Source: DASWIG01 sp965371445 (GTDB lineage: Bacteria > Acidobacteriota > Thermoanaerobaculia > Multivoradales > J023). Taken from it: a stretch of DNA of 40,858 nt. The position numbers and the translations under genes were made by a program. The notes under the pieces are model-generated. The model was not told the DNA's origin. It made no database searches and worked only from the letters and a program-made list of their open reading frames with translations. The number at the start of each line of letters is the position of its first letter. Within the stretch, counting starts at the first letter, position 1. Shown piece by piece: positions 32,866 to 40,724 of this stretch. Location of the stretch: NCBI GenBank assembly GCA_965371445.1, contig CBDUYN010000087.1:1-40858 (forward strand), in the 5' to 3' direction.

Positions 32866-33167
32866 ATCCGGCCCCGCCGGCGCGCGGGCCTCTTCTCGGT
32901 AGCTTCCAGCTCTGCCATCGACAACGCCGGAGGCCTCTGGAGGAGGGCGTCGAAGTCGTCTAGCCGGCCGAGGGCGAAGACGAGCTTGAGCAGGTTCTGG
33001 AGCGACACCCTGCCGGAATCCTCGAAACGGCGCAGCGACGCCAGGCTGACCCCGGACCGCTGGGCCAGGGTGACCTGCCGCCAACCCTTCGCCAGTCGCA
33101 GCTCCCGGACCCGAGCTGCGAGGGCGATGCTGATCTGATCGGGCGTTCGCAGCGAATACTCACTCAT
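32862..33167 (-). CDS. hipB: HipB-like XRE-family antitoxin/repressor
   Basis: 101 residues, GGGAGGA about 6 nt before ATG. Helix-turn-helix VRELRLAKGWRQVTLAQRSGVSLASLRRFEDSGRVSLQNLLKL fills residues about 19-65; the C-terminal tail is basic (RRRGRI). Overlaps hipA by four bases. Expected to bind HipA and repress its own promoter, for which a candidate operator lies at 33211-33227. Confidence 0.87.
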   Translation of the reverse strand: MSEYSLRTPDQISIALAARVRELRLAKGWRQVTLAQRSGVSLASLRRFEDSGRVSLQNLLKLVFALGRLDDFDALLQRPPALSMAELEATEKRPARRRGRI

Positions 33168-33210
33168 CTGCCGTCCTCCCTTGCCGTCTTTGCTGCTCCG
33201 GGCGCTTTGC

Positions 33211-33227
33211 CACTCCTTGTGGGAGTG
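33211..33227 (-). promoter_or_regulatory. Candidate HipB operator (inverted repeat)
   Basis: CACTCC-TTGTG-GGAGTG, perfect 6-bp arms with a 5-nt spacer, placed just downstream of the -10 box, over the likely transcription start, where repressor binding would block initiation. Confidence 0.55.
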
Positions 33228-33229
33228 CT

Positions 33230-33258
33230 AGTATAAGAGCGATAAGGTCGAGCTTCAA
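33230..33258 (-). promoter_or_regulatory. Sigma-70-type promoter of hipBA
   Basis: Minus strand: -35 TTGAAG (33253-33258), 17-nt spacer, -10 TATACT (33230-33235), about 62 nt before the hipB start codon. Four of six and five of six consensus matches at optimal spacing. Confidence 0.65.
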
Positions 33259-33490
33259 CAACAAACGCTAAAATATCAGCGGCAGTACGGACGAAGAGAC
33301 TCGGAGTCCGAGGGGCTGGTAACGAACCCAGTAGAAGAGGGCGAAGAGAAAGACCTTCTAGGACGGCTCCAGGAACCGGTGGGGCGGTGCCCATGTAGGA
33401 GTAGCAGAGCTCCACGATCTCCTTGGAGTCGTGGTCGGCGACGATCCAGCTGTTCAGGTACTGGAACAGTGCTACGAGGTGAGCGTCGAA
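33259..33490 (-). pseudogene. Decayed membrane-protein gene
   Basis: Minus strand, directly behind the kinase/mutase gene: one frame gives TFDAHLVALFQYLNSWIVADHDSKEIVELCYSYMGTA without start; after a frame change another gives KVFLFALFYWVRYQPLGLRVSSSVLPLIF and TAG near 33272. The second piece looks like a transmembrane C-terminus. Family not recognised. Confidence 0.4.
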
Positions 33491-33497
33491 GGTCTAG

Positions 33498-35969
33498 CTA
33501 GCTCAAGTCGAAGAGGCGTCCCAGGAGGAGCTGAAGAGGGAAGCGCTGGAGGCTGCCCGCCGCGGTCGACGTCTCGTTGAATTCGGTGACCTCGTCGGCC
33601 TCGACGCCGTCGCCCCAGATCAGGGTCGGCAGGGGGTCGGCGGCGTGCTGGCCGCTCTCGGAAAGGGTGGCGTGATCCGAGGCGACGGCGATCCGGAACG
33701 GCTCGCCGTGACGCTTCAGGAATTGGTCGAGGGCGACGTCGAGGCGCTCCAGGAACTCGACCTTCAAATCCGGACGCTGGTCGTGAGCGGCAATGTCGGC
33801 GCCCTTGACGTGGACGATCACGAGGTCGTGCGAACGAAGGGCCTTGCGCGCCGCTTCGAGCTTCGCCTCGAGGTCCGTGTCGAGGTTGGCCGTCATCTCC
33901 TTGCTGCTCACGACGTCGGCGCCGAGCCACTCGGCGACCCCGAGGACGGTCCGGTCGGCGCCCACGCAGGCGACGCGCAGCGGCAGGCCGCTCTCCTCGA
34001 GCGGCACGAGGCGGTGGACCGTCCCCGCGCCGCGGGTCAAAACGGCGTTCGCCGGTGGCAGGCCCGCCTCGCAACGGTGCTTGTTGATCCGGTGCTTGCA
34101 CAGCACCTTCCGCGCCGCCTGCTCGAAAAGCGCCACCACGTTGGCCGTGTAGGTAGCCCGCTCGTCGTTAGGGTCGTCCGGCCGCGGGGTGAGCGGCGGT
34201 CCCGGAGCGGCGCCGTCGCCGGGGTCGGACCCCTGGATCGCCGAGGAGAGGCCCTCGCCGCGCAGCACGACGGCGAGCCGGTGCTCGGTCGCCGCTTGGA
34301 CCCGCACCACGACGTCCTGGCCGAGGCCCTCCGGCAGGGCGAGGTGGTCGAGGGCGTCGGCGAGCTCGGCCGCCTGGTCGCGGATGCGCCCGGCGCGACG
34401 GTCGACCACCTGGCCGCGGGCGTCGAGGGTGGCGAGGTTGCCGCGCAGGGCGACGTCGCCCGGGCGCAGCTCCAGCCCGGCGCCGAGGGCCTCGACCGGG
34501 CCCCGCTTCATGGCGAGCGGCGACTGGCCGAAAAGCGCCAGCGTGCCCGCAGCGGTGTCGGGCACGACGCCCGGTGCCACCGGGTCGGTCAGCCCGCAGC
34601 GGCCTTCGCGGGCCAGTCGGTCGAGCGTTGGGGTGACCGCCGCCATGAGCGGCGTGCGCCCGCCGAGGGCCCGGACCGGACGGTCGGGTAAACCGTCGAC
34701 GATCAGCAGGAGGCCCGGCACGATCCCTTCCGACTCCTTCCAGTCCGGCTGGGCCAGGCCCGGCAGACGTTGCTCGAGGATCGAGGTGACGAGGCGCATC
34801 GCCCGCATCGCTACCGGGGGCTCCGGATGCGAAGTGTCGACGAGCGGTACGTCGTGGGTTTCGGCCTGCTGGAGCAGGAAGTCGTGGATCGTGCGGATCG
34901 CGTGGAAGTTTTCGAGGTAGCGCTCCGCCCGCCGTCTCGCCAGCCGTCCCCGGATCATGAACCGGGACCGGTGGACCTCGACGTCGTGCGTGGTCAAGAG
35001 CAGCGGCACCTGGTAAGCGGCTCCCTCCAGGTCAGGAAACGGGACGAGCGGCGGATAGAGGTGGATGCCCTCGACCAGGATCGAGATGTTCTCGGAGATG
35101 GCACGCTCGACGATGGCGCGCACCCCGACCAGGACCCGGCTCGCCTGGTCCTCGAAGCTGCGGATCAGCCGGTCGGTCGGATCCCCTTCACCGTAGGGGT
35201 CTTCGGTGATGAGGACCCCCGGCGGCGGGGCGACTTCGAACGACGAGGTGTAAATCGCCGGCATCATCTCCGGCGAGAAGACCATGCGCATCACCTGGCG
35301 CACGAGGTCGGTGGCGTTGATGCGGTAGATCTTGAAAAGCGGCGCGAGATCGACCGAGTGGGTCGACTTGCCCGTGCCGCTGGCGCCGCCGACGTAGATC
35401 ACGAGCGGCCGCGGCAGGCGGTGGATGCGGCGCATCAGGCGGTAGCGCCGCGCCGGCTCCGCGCCCTCGGAGCGCTCGAGGAGATCCGCCACCCGCCGCG
35501 CCAGCTCGCCGCTCGTCAAGGACATGACCTCCTCTGCGCTCAGGACTTTCTCGAGCTCGGCGATCAGCGTGTAGGCACGGTCGATGTCGATGCCGGCGGC
35601 GAGGATGGAACGTGCCAGGAGACCCCGCGAGAAGGGCTGCTTCTGGCCGTGGTAGAGCACCTGCCGCTGGGGGACCGGCTTGACCTTGGCCGTGAGGCCC
35701 GGCGGCAGCTCGCCGCCGAGGGCGCGTTCGACATGCCCCATCACGAGATCGCGCACCTCGGTGCTCGTCACCTCGTCGCGGCCGGCCAGTTGGTCGCGCA
35801 CCGCGCTCGCCGTGGCGTAGGCCTGCTCGAATTCGAGGCCGCGCTGCACCAGGTCGTGGGTGATCATGCCGCGCAGGAACCGCTGCCGCGAGCCGTCGGA
35901 GAAGACGACCTGGAGCTGCTTGCGGCGCTTGTCGCCGCCACGGCTGGCAGGAGCTTCGGGTTTCTTCAT
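33498..35969 (-). CDS. Fusion: ATP-cone 2-phosphoglycerate kinase + ApgM-type phosphoglycerate mutase
   Basis: 823 residues. Residues about 18-95 and 100-175 are two ATP-cone-like domains (VVFSDGSRQRFLRGMI..., VLYHGQKQPFSRGLL...). A P-loop GGASGTGKST (194-203) opens a 2-phosphoglycerate-kinase domain (TDLVRQVMR, LVEGIHL, YLENFHAIRTIHDFL). From about residue 417 an alkaline-phosphatase-superfamily domain of the archaeal cofactor-independent mutase type follows: IVDGLPDRP, GGRTPL, GDVALRGNLATLD, VVDRRAGRI, HVKGADIAAHD (716-726) and DHATLSESGQHAADPLP (metal ligands). The usual nucleophile region PGSDTAHL reads PDTAAGTL, giving Thr or shifted Ser. Kinase product in archaea is 2,3-bisphosphoglycerate, precursor of cyclic 2,3-DPG. 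Such a fusion would couple 2-PG phosphorylation with PG isomerisation; activity is inference. Confidence 0.82.
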   Translation of the reverse strand: MKKPEAPASRGGDKRRKQLQVVFSDGSRQRFLRGMITHDLVQRGLEFEQAYATASAVRDQLAGRDEVTSTEVRDLVMGHVERALGGELPPGLTAKVKPVPQRQVLYHGQKQPFSRGLLARSILAAGIDIDRAYTLIAELEKVLSAEEVMSLTSGELARRVADLLERSEGAEPARRYRLMRRIHRLPRPLVIYVGGASGTGKSTHSVDLAPLFKIYRINATDLVRQVMRMVFSPEMMPAIYTSSFEVAPPPGVLITEDPYGEGDPTDRLIRSFEDQASRVLVGVRAIVERAISENISILVEGIHLYPPLVPFPDLEGAAYQVPLLLTTHDVEVHRSRFMIRGRLARRRAERYLENFHAIRTIHDFLLQQAETHDVPLVDTSHPEPPVAMRAMRLVTSILEQRLPGLAQPDWKESEGIVPGLLLIVDGLPDRPVRALGGRTPLMAAVTPTLDRLAREGRCGLTDPVAPGVVPDTAAGTLALFGQSPLAMKRGPVEALGAGLELRPGDVALRGNLATLDARGQVVDRRAGRIRDQAAELADALDHLALPEGLGQDVVVRVQAATEHRLAVVLRGEGLSSAIQGSDPGDGAAPGPPLTPRPDDPNDERATYTANVVALFEQAARKVLCKHRINKHRCEAGLPPANAVLTRGAGTVHRLVPLEESGLPLRVACVGADRTVLGVAEWLGADVVSSKEMTANLDTDLEAKLEAARKALRSHDLVIVHVKGADIAAHDQRPDLKVEFLERLDVALDQFLKRHGEPFRIAVASDHATLSESGQHAADPLPTLIWGDGVEADEVTEFNETSTAAGSLQRFPLQLLLGRLFDLS

Positions 35970-36047
35970 CGGTGTAGTCGGCCAAGCGCGGCCAGCTGGC
36001 GCTTTCGACCTCGGCCTCGGTGTCGCGGGACGCCGCGCATGGCGCCT

Positions 36048-36710
36048 CTAGAGCGGCATGTCGTCGGGCGAGACGAGGCCGCGGCGCAGGGCGTAGCTCA
36101 CCACCTGGGCGCGGTTGTGGAGATGAAGCTTGTCGAGGATGTTGCGGACGTGGAACTTCACCGTGTTGCCCGAAACGCCGAGGTGGTGGGCGAGCGCCCG
36201 GTTCGAGGTCTCGCCCTGCACCATGAGCTCCAGGACTTCCATCTCGCGGGCGGTCAGCGCGTCGGGGTCGTGGCCTTTCTTCTCGGGCTCGGCCTTGGGG
36301 CTCTTGAGCTCGTGGAGGAGCTTGCGGGCGACGAGCGGCGTCAAGGCGGGCTCGCCGCGGGCGACCCCTTCGAGCAGGGTGAAGAACTTCTCGGACTCGA
36401 GGTCTTTTAGGAGGTAGCCTTCGGCGCCGGACTTGATGGCTTCGAACAGATCCGCGTCGTCGCTCGAGGCGGTCAGGATGACCACCTTGATGTCCGGCAG
36501 CTCGGCGCTGATCATCCGGGTGGCGGCGAGGCCGTCCATCTCCGGCATCGCGAGGTCCATCAAGATGACGTCGGGCCCAAGCTCGCGGGCGAGCTCCAGG
36601 GCCTCGCGGCCGTTGCCGGCCTCGCCAATCACCTCCATGCCCTTCGCTTCAAGAAGGCTTCGCAGGCTGTCGCGGAAGAGCGCGTGGTCGTCAGCTATCA
36701 ATAGGCGCAT
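36048..36710 (-). CDS. NarL/LuxR-family response regulator
   Basis: 220 residues, starting one base after the sensor kinase stop. Receiver domain 1-120 with acidic pocket (D7, D8), phospho-acceptor D52 in MDLAMPEMDG, Thr in LTASSDD and Lys in LLKDLE. LuxR-type HTH about 150-212: LTAREMEVLELMVQGETSNRALAHHLGVSGNTVKFHVRNIL. Activated by the adjacent histidine kinase; target genes unknown. Confidence 0.93.
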   Translation of the reverse strand: MRLLIADDHALFRDSLRSLLEAKGMEVIGEAGNGREALELARELGPDVILMDLAMPEMDGLAATRMISAELPDIKVVILTASSDDADLFEAIKSGAEGYLLKDLESEKFFTLLEGVARGEPALTPLVARKLLHELKSPKAEPEKKGHDPDALTAREMEVLELMVQGETSNRALAHHLGVSGNTVKFHVRNILDKLHLHNRAQVVSYALRRGLVSPDDMPL

Positions 36711-36711
36711 G

Positions 36712-38061
36712 TCAATTCCTCGTGTCCGGAGTGAGCGCGTATTCGATCTCGACCCGGGTCCCCGAGCCGCTGGCCGATTCTAGCTTGAACTTGGCGCCGA
36801 TCGCCTCGGCGCGTTCGCGCATCGTCGAAAGCCCGAACCGGGGCCGGCCCGCGGGCCGGCCGGAGGCGTCGAGCTCGAAGCCGATGCCGTCGTCGATGAC
36901 CTGGGCGCGGACGCCGTGAGGCAGGACGTCGATGCGAACCTCCGCCTGCGTCGCCGCCGAATGCTTGCGGACGTTGGCCAGGGCCTCCTGGACGATGCGC
37001 AGGATCTGGAGCTCGACGTCGGGGGTCAGGTGCGGCTCGCCGTCGACCGTGAGCTCGGCTCGGATGCCGCACTGATCCTGCCAGGTTTCCAGGTGCTGGC
37101 GCAACGCGTCGGTCAGGCTGTGCTCGGAGTCGACCATGGCGCGAAGCCCGAGAATCCCCTCGCGGACGTCGGAGTAGACCTCCCGCGCCGCCGCCGCCAG
37201 CTGTTCGAGCTGCTCGGCGGCTTTTTTCGTGTGGCCGTGGCGCAGGAACTCCTGGACCGCCTGGGCCTTGGTGTTGACGTAGGCGAGCACCTGGGCCTGT
37301 CCGTCGTGGAGCTCGTGGGCGATGCGCAGCCGCTCCTCGGCGACGGCGAGCGAGCGGACCTGAGAGTGCAGGTAGGCGTTGTCGATGGCGATCGCCGCCT
37401 GGGTCGCGAAACGCGCCAGGGTGTCCTCCTCCTCGGCCGAGAACTCCGTTCCGTCCTTCTTTTCCGAGAGGTAGAGATTCCCGCCCAGGGGGCCCTGGCA
37501 GACGATCGGCACGGCGAGGAGCGAGCGCAGGACGGGATGGTTCGGCGGAAAGCCGGCCGAGCGGGTGTCCTGGCTCATGTCGGCAAGCCGAAGGCGCTGC
37601 CCCTCCCTCAGCACGAGCCCCAGCAGACCCTTCCCCACCGGCGGTGAGCCGATCCTCCCGACCTCCTCGCTGGTCAGGCCGGTGGTCACAAAGGTGCGCA
37701 CGCGGCCGGTCTTGTCGACGACGGAAAGCGCCCCGAAGCGCGTCCCGACGAGGTTGCAGGCCAGGTCCACGACCTTGCGCAGCACGGTGTCCAAACCGAG
37801 ATGCGCGGTCACGTCGAGGCTCGCCTCGCGCAGCGCCGCGAGCTCGCGGTTGCTGCGCTCCAGCTTGTCTTGCATCAGGTCGAGGATCGTAAAGACGGCG
37901 CCGTAGAAAAAAAGCGCTCCCACGAGCACCACCGCGTGCATCATCAGCCGGCCCTGGAGCGAGAGCACCTCCGGCCCCAGCACCCAGCGGGCGTACTCCA
38001 GGACGACGATGAAGGCGATCGGCGCGGTGATCGCGATCCACTTGAGGCGGCGGAAGTTCAT
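36712..38061 (-). CDS. Membrane-anchored GAF sensor histidine kinase (HisKA_3)
   Basis: 449 residues. Two N-terminal TMs (about 9-28 and 40-62), a coiled segment, a GAF domain about 88-230 (FGALSVVDKTGRVRTFVTTG, PVGKGLLG, SLLAVPIVCQG), the dimerisation/phospho-acceptor block ERLRIAHELHDGQAQVLAYV (His near residue 247) and a HATPase domain with QEALANVRKHS, DDGIGFE and GLSTMRERAEAIGA. NarX/DegS-like architecture that pairs with the NarL regulator one base downstream. GAF ligand is unknown. Confidence 0.92.
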   Translation of the reverse strand: MNFRRLKWIAITAPIAFIVVLEYARWVLGPEVLSLQGRLMMHAVVLVGALFFYGAVFTILDLMQDKLERSNRELAALREASLDVTAHLGLDTVLRKVVDLACNLVGTRFGALSVVDKTGRVRTFVTTGLTSEEVGRIGSPPVGKGLLGLVLREGQRLRLADMSQDTRSAGFPPNHPVLRSLLAVPIVCQGPLGGNLYLSEKKDGTEFSAEEEDTLARFATQAAIAIDNAYLHSQVRSLAVAEERLRIAHELHDGQAQVLAYVNTKAQAVQEFLRHGHTKKAAEQLEQLAAAAREVYSDVREGILGLRAMVDSEHSLTDALRQHLETWQDQCGIRAELTVDGEPHLTPDVELQILRIVQEALANVRKHSAATQAEVRIDVLPHGVRAQVIDDGIGFELDASGRPAGRPRFGLSTMRERAEAIGAKFKLESASGSGTRVEIEYALTPDTRN

Positions 38062-38257
38062 TGCGTGGTGACCACGGTTTCGCGGTAAGGACCGAACGGC
38101 CGCATGCTAGCATACCGGCCCACCCTATGAGGTAGCTCTGTTGCTGCGAGAACCACCCCGATGATCGTGGCCGGCCGCGCTCTCGGCGTCAATACTACGG
38201 AGCATGGGCCAGAAGCTGGCCGGACAGGCCTCCGATTCACTCTCGACCGTGGTAGTG

Positions 38258-38455
38258 ATGTTTCCGAGTAACCTTCATCTGTGGGATCGCATTGCACGCC
38301 TCTTGCTGGGGGCCGTCATGTTTGCCGTCGGCTGGTACTCGGGGCCGACCGCCTGGGCCATGGCGCTCCGGGTGTTCGCCTTCTACCCGGTGGTCACCGG
38401 GCTCGCGGGCTGGTGCCCGATCTACGCGCTGCTGCGCTTCCGCACCAAGCGCTGA
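38258..38455 (+). CDS. DUF2892 small inner-membrane protein
   Basis: 65 residues taking ATG at 38258, where family homology begins (MFPSNLHLWDRIARLLLG); an ATG at 38204 preceded by GGAG would add 18 residues with no homology. Two TM segments and the signature 'VVTGLAGWCPIYALL' match DUF2892/YgaP-type membrane domains. Role unknown; divergent from the two-component operon. Confidence 0.7.
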   Translation: MFPSNLHLWDRIARLLLGAVMFAVGWYSGPTAWAMALRVFAFYPVVTGLAGWCPIYALLRFRTKR

Positions 38456-38487
38456 GGACCCGCGCCGGACCAGGTTAGAATGGTGCC

Positions 38488-38904
38488 ATGAGCACCATCT
38501 TCGACAAGATCCTCGACGGCGAGATCCCGTGCCACCGCGTCTATGAAGACGAGCACGTCCTCGCTTTCCTCGACATCGGCCCGTTGAGCCGCGGTCATAC
38601 CCTGGTCGTTCCCAAGGAACGTAAGGCGCAGCTCCACGAGCTTGGCGACGAGGCGGCGGCGGCGCTGGGACGCGTCCTGCCGCGGATCGCCCGCGCGATC
38701 CTCAAGGCCACCGGTGCCACCGCCTACAACGTCCTCCAGAACAACGGCGCCGCGGCCTCTCAGATCGTCCAGCACGTCCATTTCCACATCATCCCGCGCT
38801 TTGAATCGAGCGGCTTAGGGCTCGTGTGGAACGTATCTAACCTCGAAGCCGACGAGGCCGGCCGGCTCGTCGCCGACCTCCGGGACGCCCTGGCGAAAGA
38901 CTGA
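38488..38904 (+). CDS. HIT-family nucleotide hydrolase
   Basis: 138 residues. HINT-like start STIFDKILDGEIPCHRVYEDEHVLAFLDI, then RGHTLVVPK, YNVLQNNGAAASQIVQ and the catalytic HVHFHIIPR (about 96-104; H-x-H-x-H). Hydrolyses nucleoside phosphoramidates or dinucleoside polyphosphates in the family. 32 bp after the DUF2892 gene, probably co-transcribed. Confidence 0.92.
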   Translation: MSTIFDKILDGEIPCHRVYEDEHVLAFLDIGPLSRGHTLVVPKERKAQLHELGDEAAAALGRVLPRIARAILKATGATAYNVLQNNGAAASQIVQHVHFHIIPRFESSGLGLVWNVSNLEADEAGRLVADLRDALAKD

Positions 38905-38907
38905 GCC

Positions 38908-39075
38908 ATGGCCGAGCGCAACAGTGGGGAGGCGCTTTCGCTCCAGGAGCGCTACGCGCCGAAAAATCTGTACGAAGACCTTCGTCGCCGTCAAGCAGGG
39001 GCATCCGGCCTACCACCGGTGGTAGGTGTTTGGAGCGAGCACATCCCGCCCGCCTCGCAGCACGCCGCCTCGTAG
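38908..39075 (+). pseudogene. Possible N-terminal stub of a PaaI-type thioesterase
   Basis: ATG three bases after the HIT stop: MAERNSGEALSLQERYAPKN, where family members continue with a CFGCG motif, but here the frame goes on as YEDLRRRQAG and runs antisense into the aldolase gene to TAG at 39073. The N-terminal similarity is short, so this is tentative. Confidence 0.35.
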
Positions 39076-39713
39076 GCGCGGGCCAGGTAGCGGAGCATCA
39101 CCTCCCCGACCTCCTCGGCGCTGCGGCCGAAGGCGATGACGCCGTCCTCGTGGCCGCCCATGGCGAGGATCCGGAGCTCGGCGAGCGGTGTGGTGCGGTA
39201 GAGCCGGGTGACCTCGCGCGCCATCTCCGGCGTGCCGTAGGGGACGGCCGGGTCCGTTCTCGGCAGGCGGAGCTCGCGCGCCCGGCGCCAGATCGCCGCC
39301 GCATGGGTGTGGAAGACGAAACGGATATGCGTCCCCAGGTCGTAGACCGCGCCGTGGGTCATCGACTCGGACGACGGCATCACCTCACCGTGGCTTACGA
39401 CGTGGCTCGTCCGCTCGTCGTAGCTCTCGACGACGCAGAAGTCCGCGAGCGTCATCGCCGCCTTGCCCGAGGTCTGAGTGCCGGTGACGAGAAACGATCG
39501 CCGTCGGCGCGGCTTCGACGGCGCCCCCACCCGGGCGCTGACGTTGCCGTAGCCGAAGCCGCCGTAAAGCCGCGGGTCCTGGCCCACGAGCCCCGTCTTG
39601 GCGAGGATCTCCCGCCAGGCGACGAGCCGACAGGCGAGCTCGCCCAAGAGGCGCCTCGAGAGCGGCTCTTGCCGGTGCTCGGCGTGAAACTTGATGACTC
39701 CTTCCTCGACCAT
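38991..39713 (-). CDS. Class II aldolase/adducin-family protein
   Basis: 240 residues. GNVSARV (56-62), LVTGTQTSGKAAMT, SSESMTHGAVYD (114-125) and VFHTHA (133-138) supply the three zinc histidines H120, H135, H137; a glutamate in the 'SSESMTH' block fits the catalytic position. Length and motifs match fuculose-aldolase/ribulose-5-P-epimerase relatives. Substrate unknown. Weak SD. Followed by no operon partner downstream on this strand. Confidence 0.8.
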   Translation of the reverse strand: MVEEGVIKFHAEHRQEPLSRRLLGELACRLVAWREILAKTGLVGQDPRLYGGFGYGNVSARVGAPSKPRRRRSFLVTGTQTSGKAAMTLADFCVVESYDERTSHVVSHGEVMPSSESMTHGAVYDLGTHIRFVFHTHAAAIWRRARELRLPRTDPAVPYGTPEMAREVTRLYRTTPLAELRILAMGGHEDGVIAFGRSAEEVGEVMLRYLARAYEAACCEAGGMCSLQTPTTGGRPDAPA

Positions 39714-39763
39714 GCCGCCGCCTATCCTGCTCGATCCATGCCCACGGATTCAACCCAGGCGCT

Positions 39764-40609
39764 CTAGAGGTGCCACGGCGTCGGCGTGAAACCCAAGAGA
39801 ACGAAGAGAAGCATCAACCAGCCGAGGACGACGCGGGTGCCGTTGATGGGCACCTCCTCGTGGGCGGCCGGAGGATGGCGTACGAAGAGCACGAGGAGGA
39901 TCAACATCAACGACCAGTGCCAGAGCCGCCAGATGATCGTGGCCACGATCGCGCCGTAGAGCAGCGTCAGGGAGACGGCGAAGGCGTACCTCGGCAGCAG
40001 GGAGTAGAGGATGTGTCCGCCGTCGAGCTGACCGATCGGCATCAGGTTCAAGGCGGTGATCAAAAGACCTACCCAACCCGCGTAGGCGATCGGGTGGAGC
40101 ACGATTTCCTGGCCTTCGGGCAGGGGGCCGAAGACCAGGTAGCTCATCGCCTTGAAGATCAGGGGCTCGCCGAGGGTAATGAGGCTCTCGGTGTCTTCGA
40201 GCGTCACGAAACGCGACATCTTGAGCCCGATGTAGCTGCAACCCAGCGCCGGGATCAATCCGGCGATCGGGCCGGTGATGGCGACGTCGAAAAGAGCCCG
40301 GCGGTCGGCGCCCTGAGGGCGCATCGCGATGACCGCGCCCATCGTCCCGATCATGCTGAACGGCATCGGCAGGAAGTAGGGGAGGCTTGCCGGGACGGCG
40401 TAGCGCCGCGCCTGGACGTAATGACCAAGCTCGTGGGCCACCAAGATCGTCAGAAGCGCCGCGGCAAACGCCGGCCCGCCGACGAGATAGGTGCTGAGGC
40501 AGGTCAGGACGAAGAGTAAGAGCGGTAGCCGCCAGCGGGGTGGCGAGGCCACGCCCTTCGTTTCGGGAAGGTCGTGCGGCAGTAGCTCGTGGGGCTGTGG
40601 CTCGTCCAT
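39764..40609 (-). CDS. Site-2-protease-type M50 metalloprotease
   Basis: 281 residues, six to eight TM segments. Zinc motif VAHELGHYV (H59, E60, H63) within a membrane helix and the third-ligand motif NLMPIGQLDGGHI (about 188-200). No PDZ domain. The compact architecture with a PASLPYFLPMPF segment resembles EGY1-like or SpoIVFB-like intramembrane proteases. Could cleave anti-sigma factors or membrane proteins; no regulator gene is adjacent. Confidence 0.87.
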   Translation of the reverse strand: MDEPQPHELLPHDLPETKGVASPPRWRLPLLLFVLTCLSTYLVGGPAFAAALLTILVAHELGHYVQARRYAVPASLPYFLPMPFSMIGTMGAVIAMRPQGADRRALFDVAITGPIAGLIPALGCSYIGLKMSRFVTLEDTESLITLGEPLIFKAMSYLVFGPLPEGQEIVLHPIAYAGWVGLLITALNLMPIGQLDGGHILYSLLPRYAFAVSLTLLYGAIVATIIWRLWHWSLMLILLVLFVRHPPAAHEEVPINGTRVVLGWLMLLFVLLGFTPTPWHL

Positions 40610-40724
40610 CGATGTCCTCGCGGGCGAAACAGGTGTCTTTTCTGGCGTGGGGGGGCGGGGGCCGCCCCCCCCCCCCGCGGGGGGGGGGGGGGCCGCCCCC
40701 CCCCCGGGCTCCTGCGCCGGCCGG
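40610..40724. other. Intergenic G/C homopolymer block
   Basis: From 40649 to 40708 only G and C in long runs (G7, G5, C12, G14, C10), almost self-complementary. Could be a real terminator-like structure, but such runs are typical sequencing or assembly artefacts. Confidence 0.5.

Noticed and set aside
34770..36410. 546-codon plus-strand open frame
   Set aside because: Antisense across the fusion gene and response regulator; no protein-like features.
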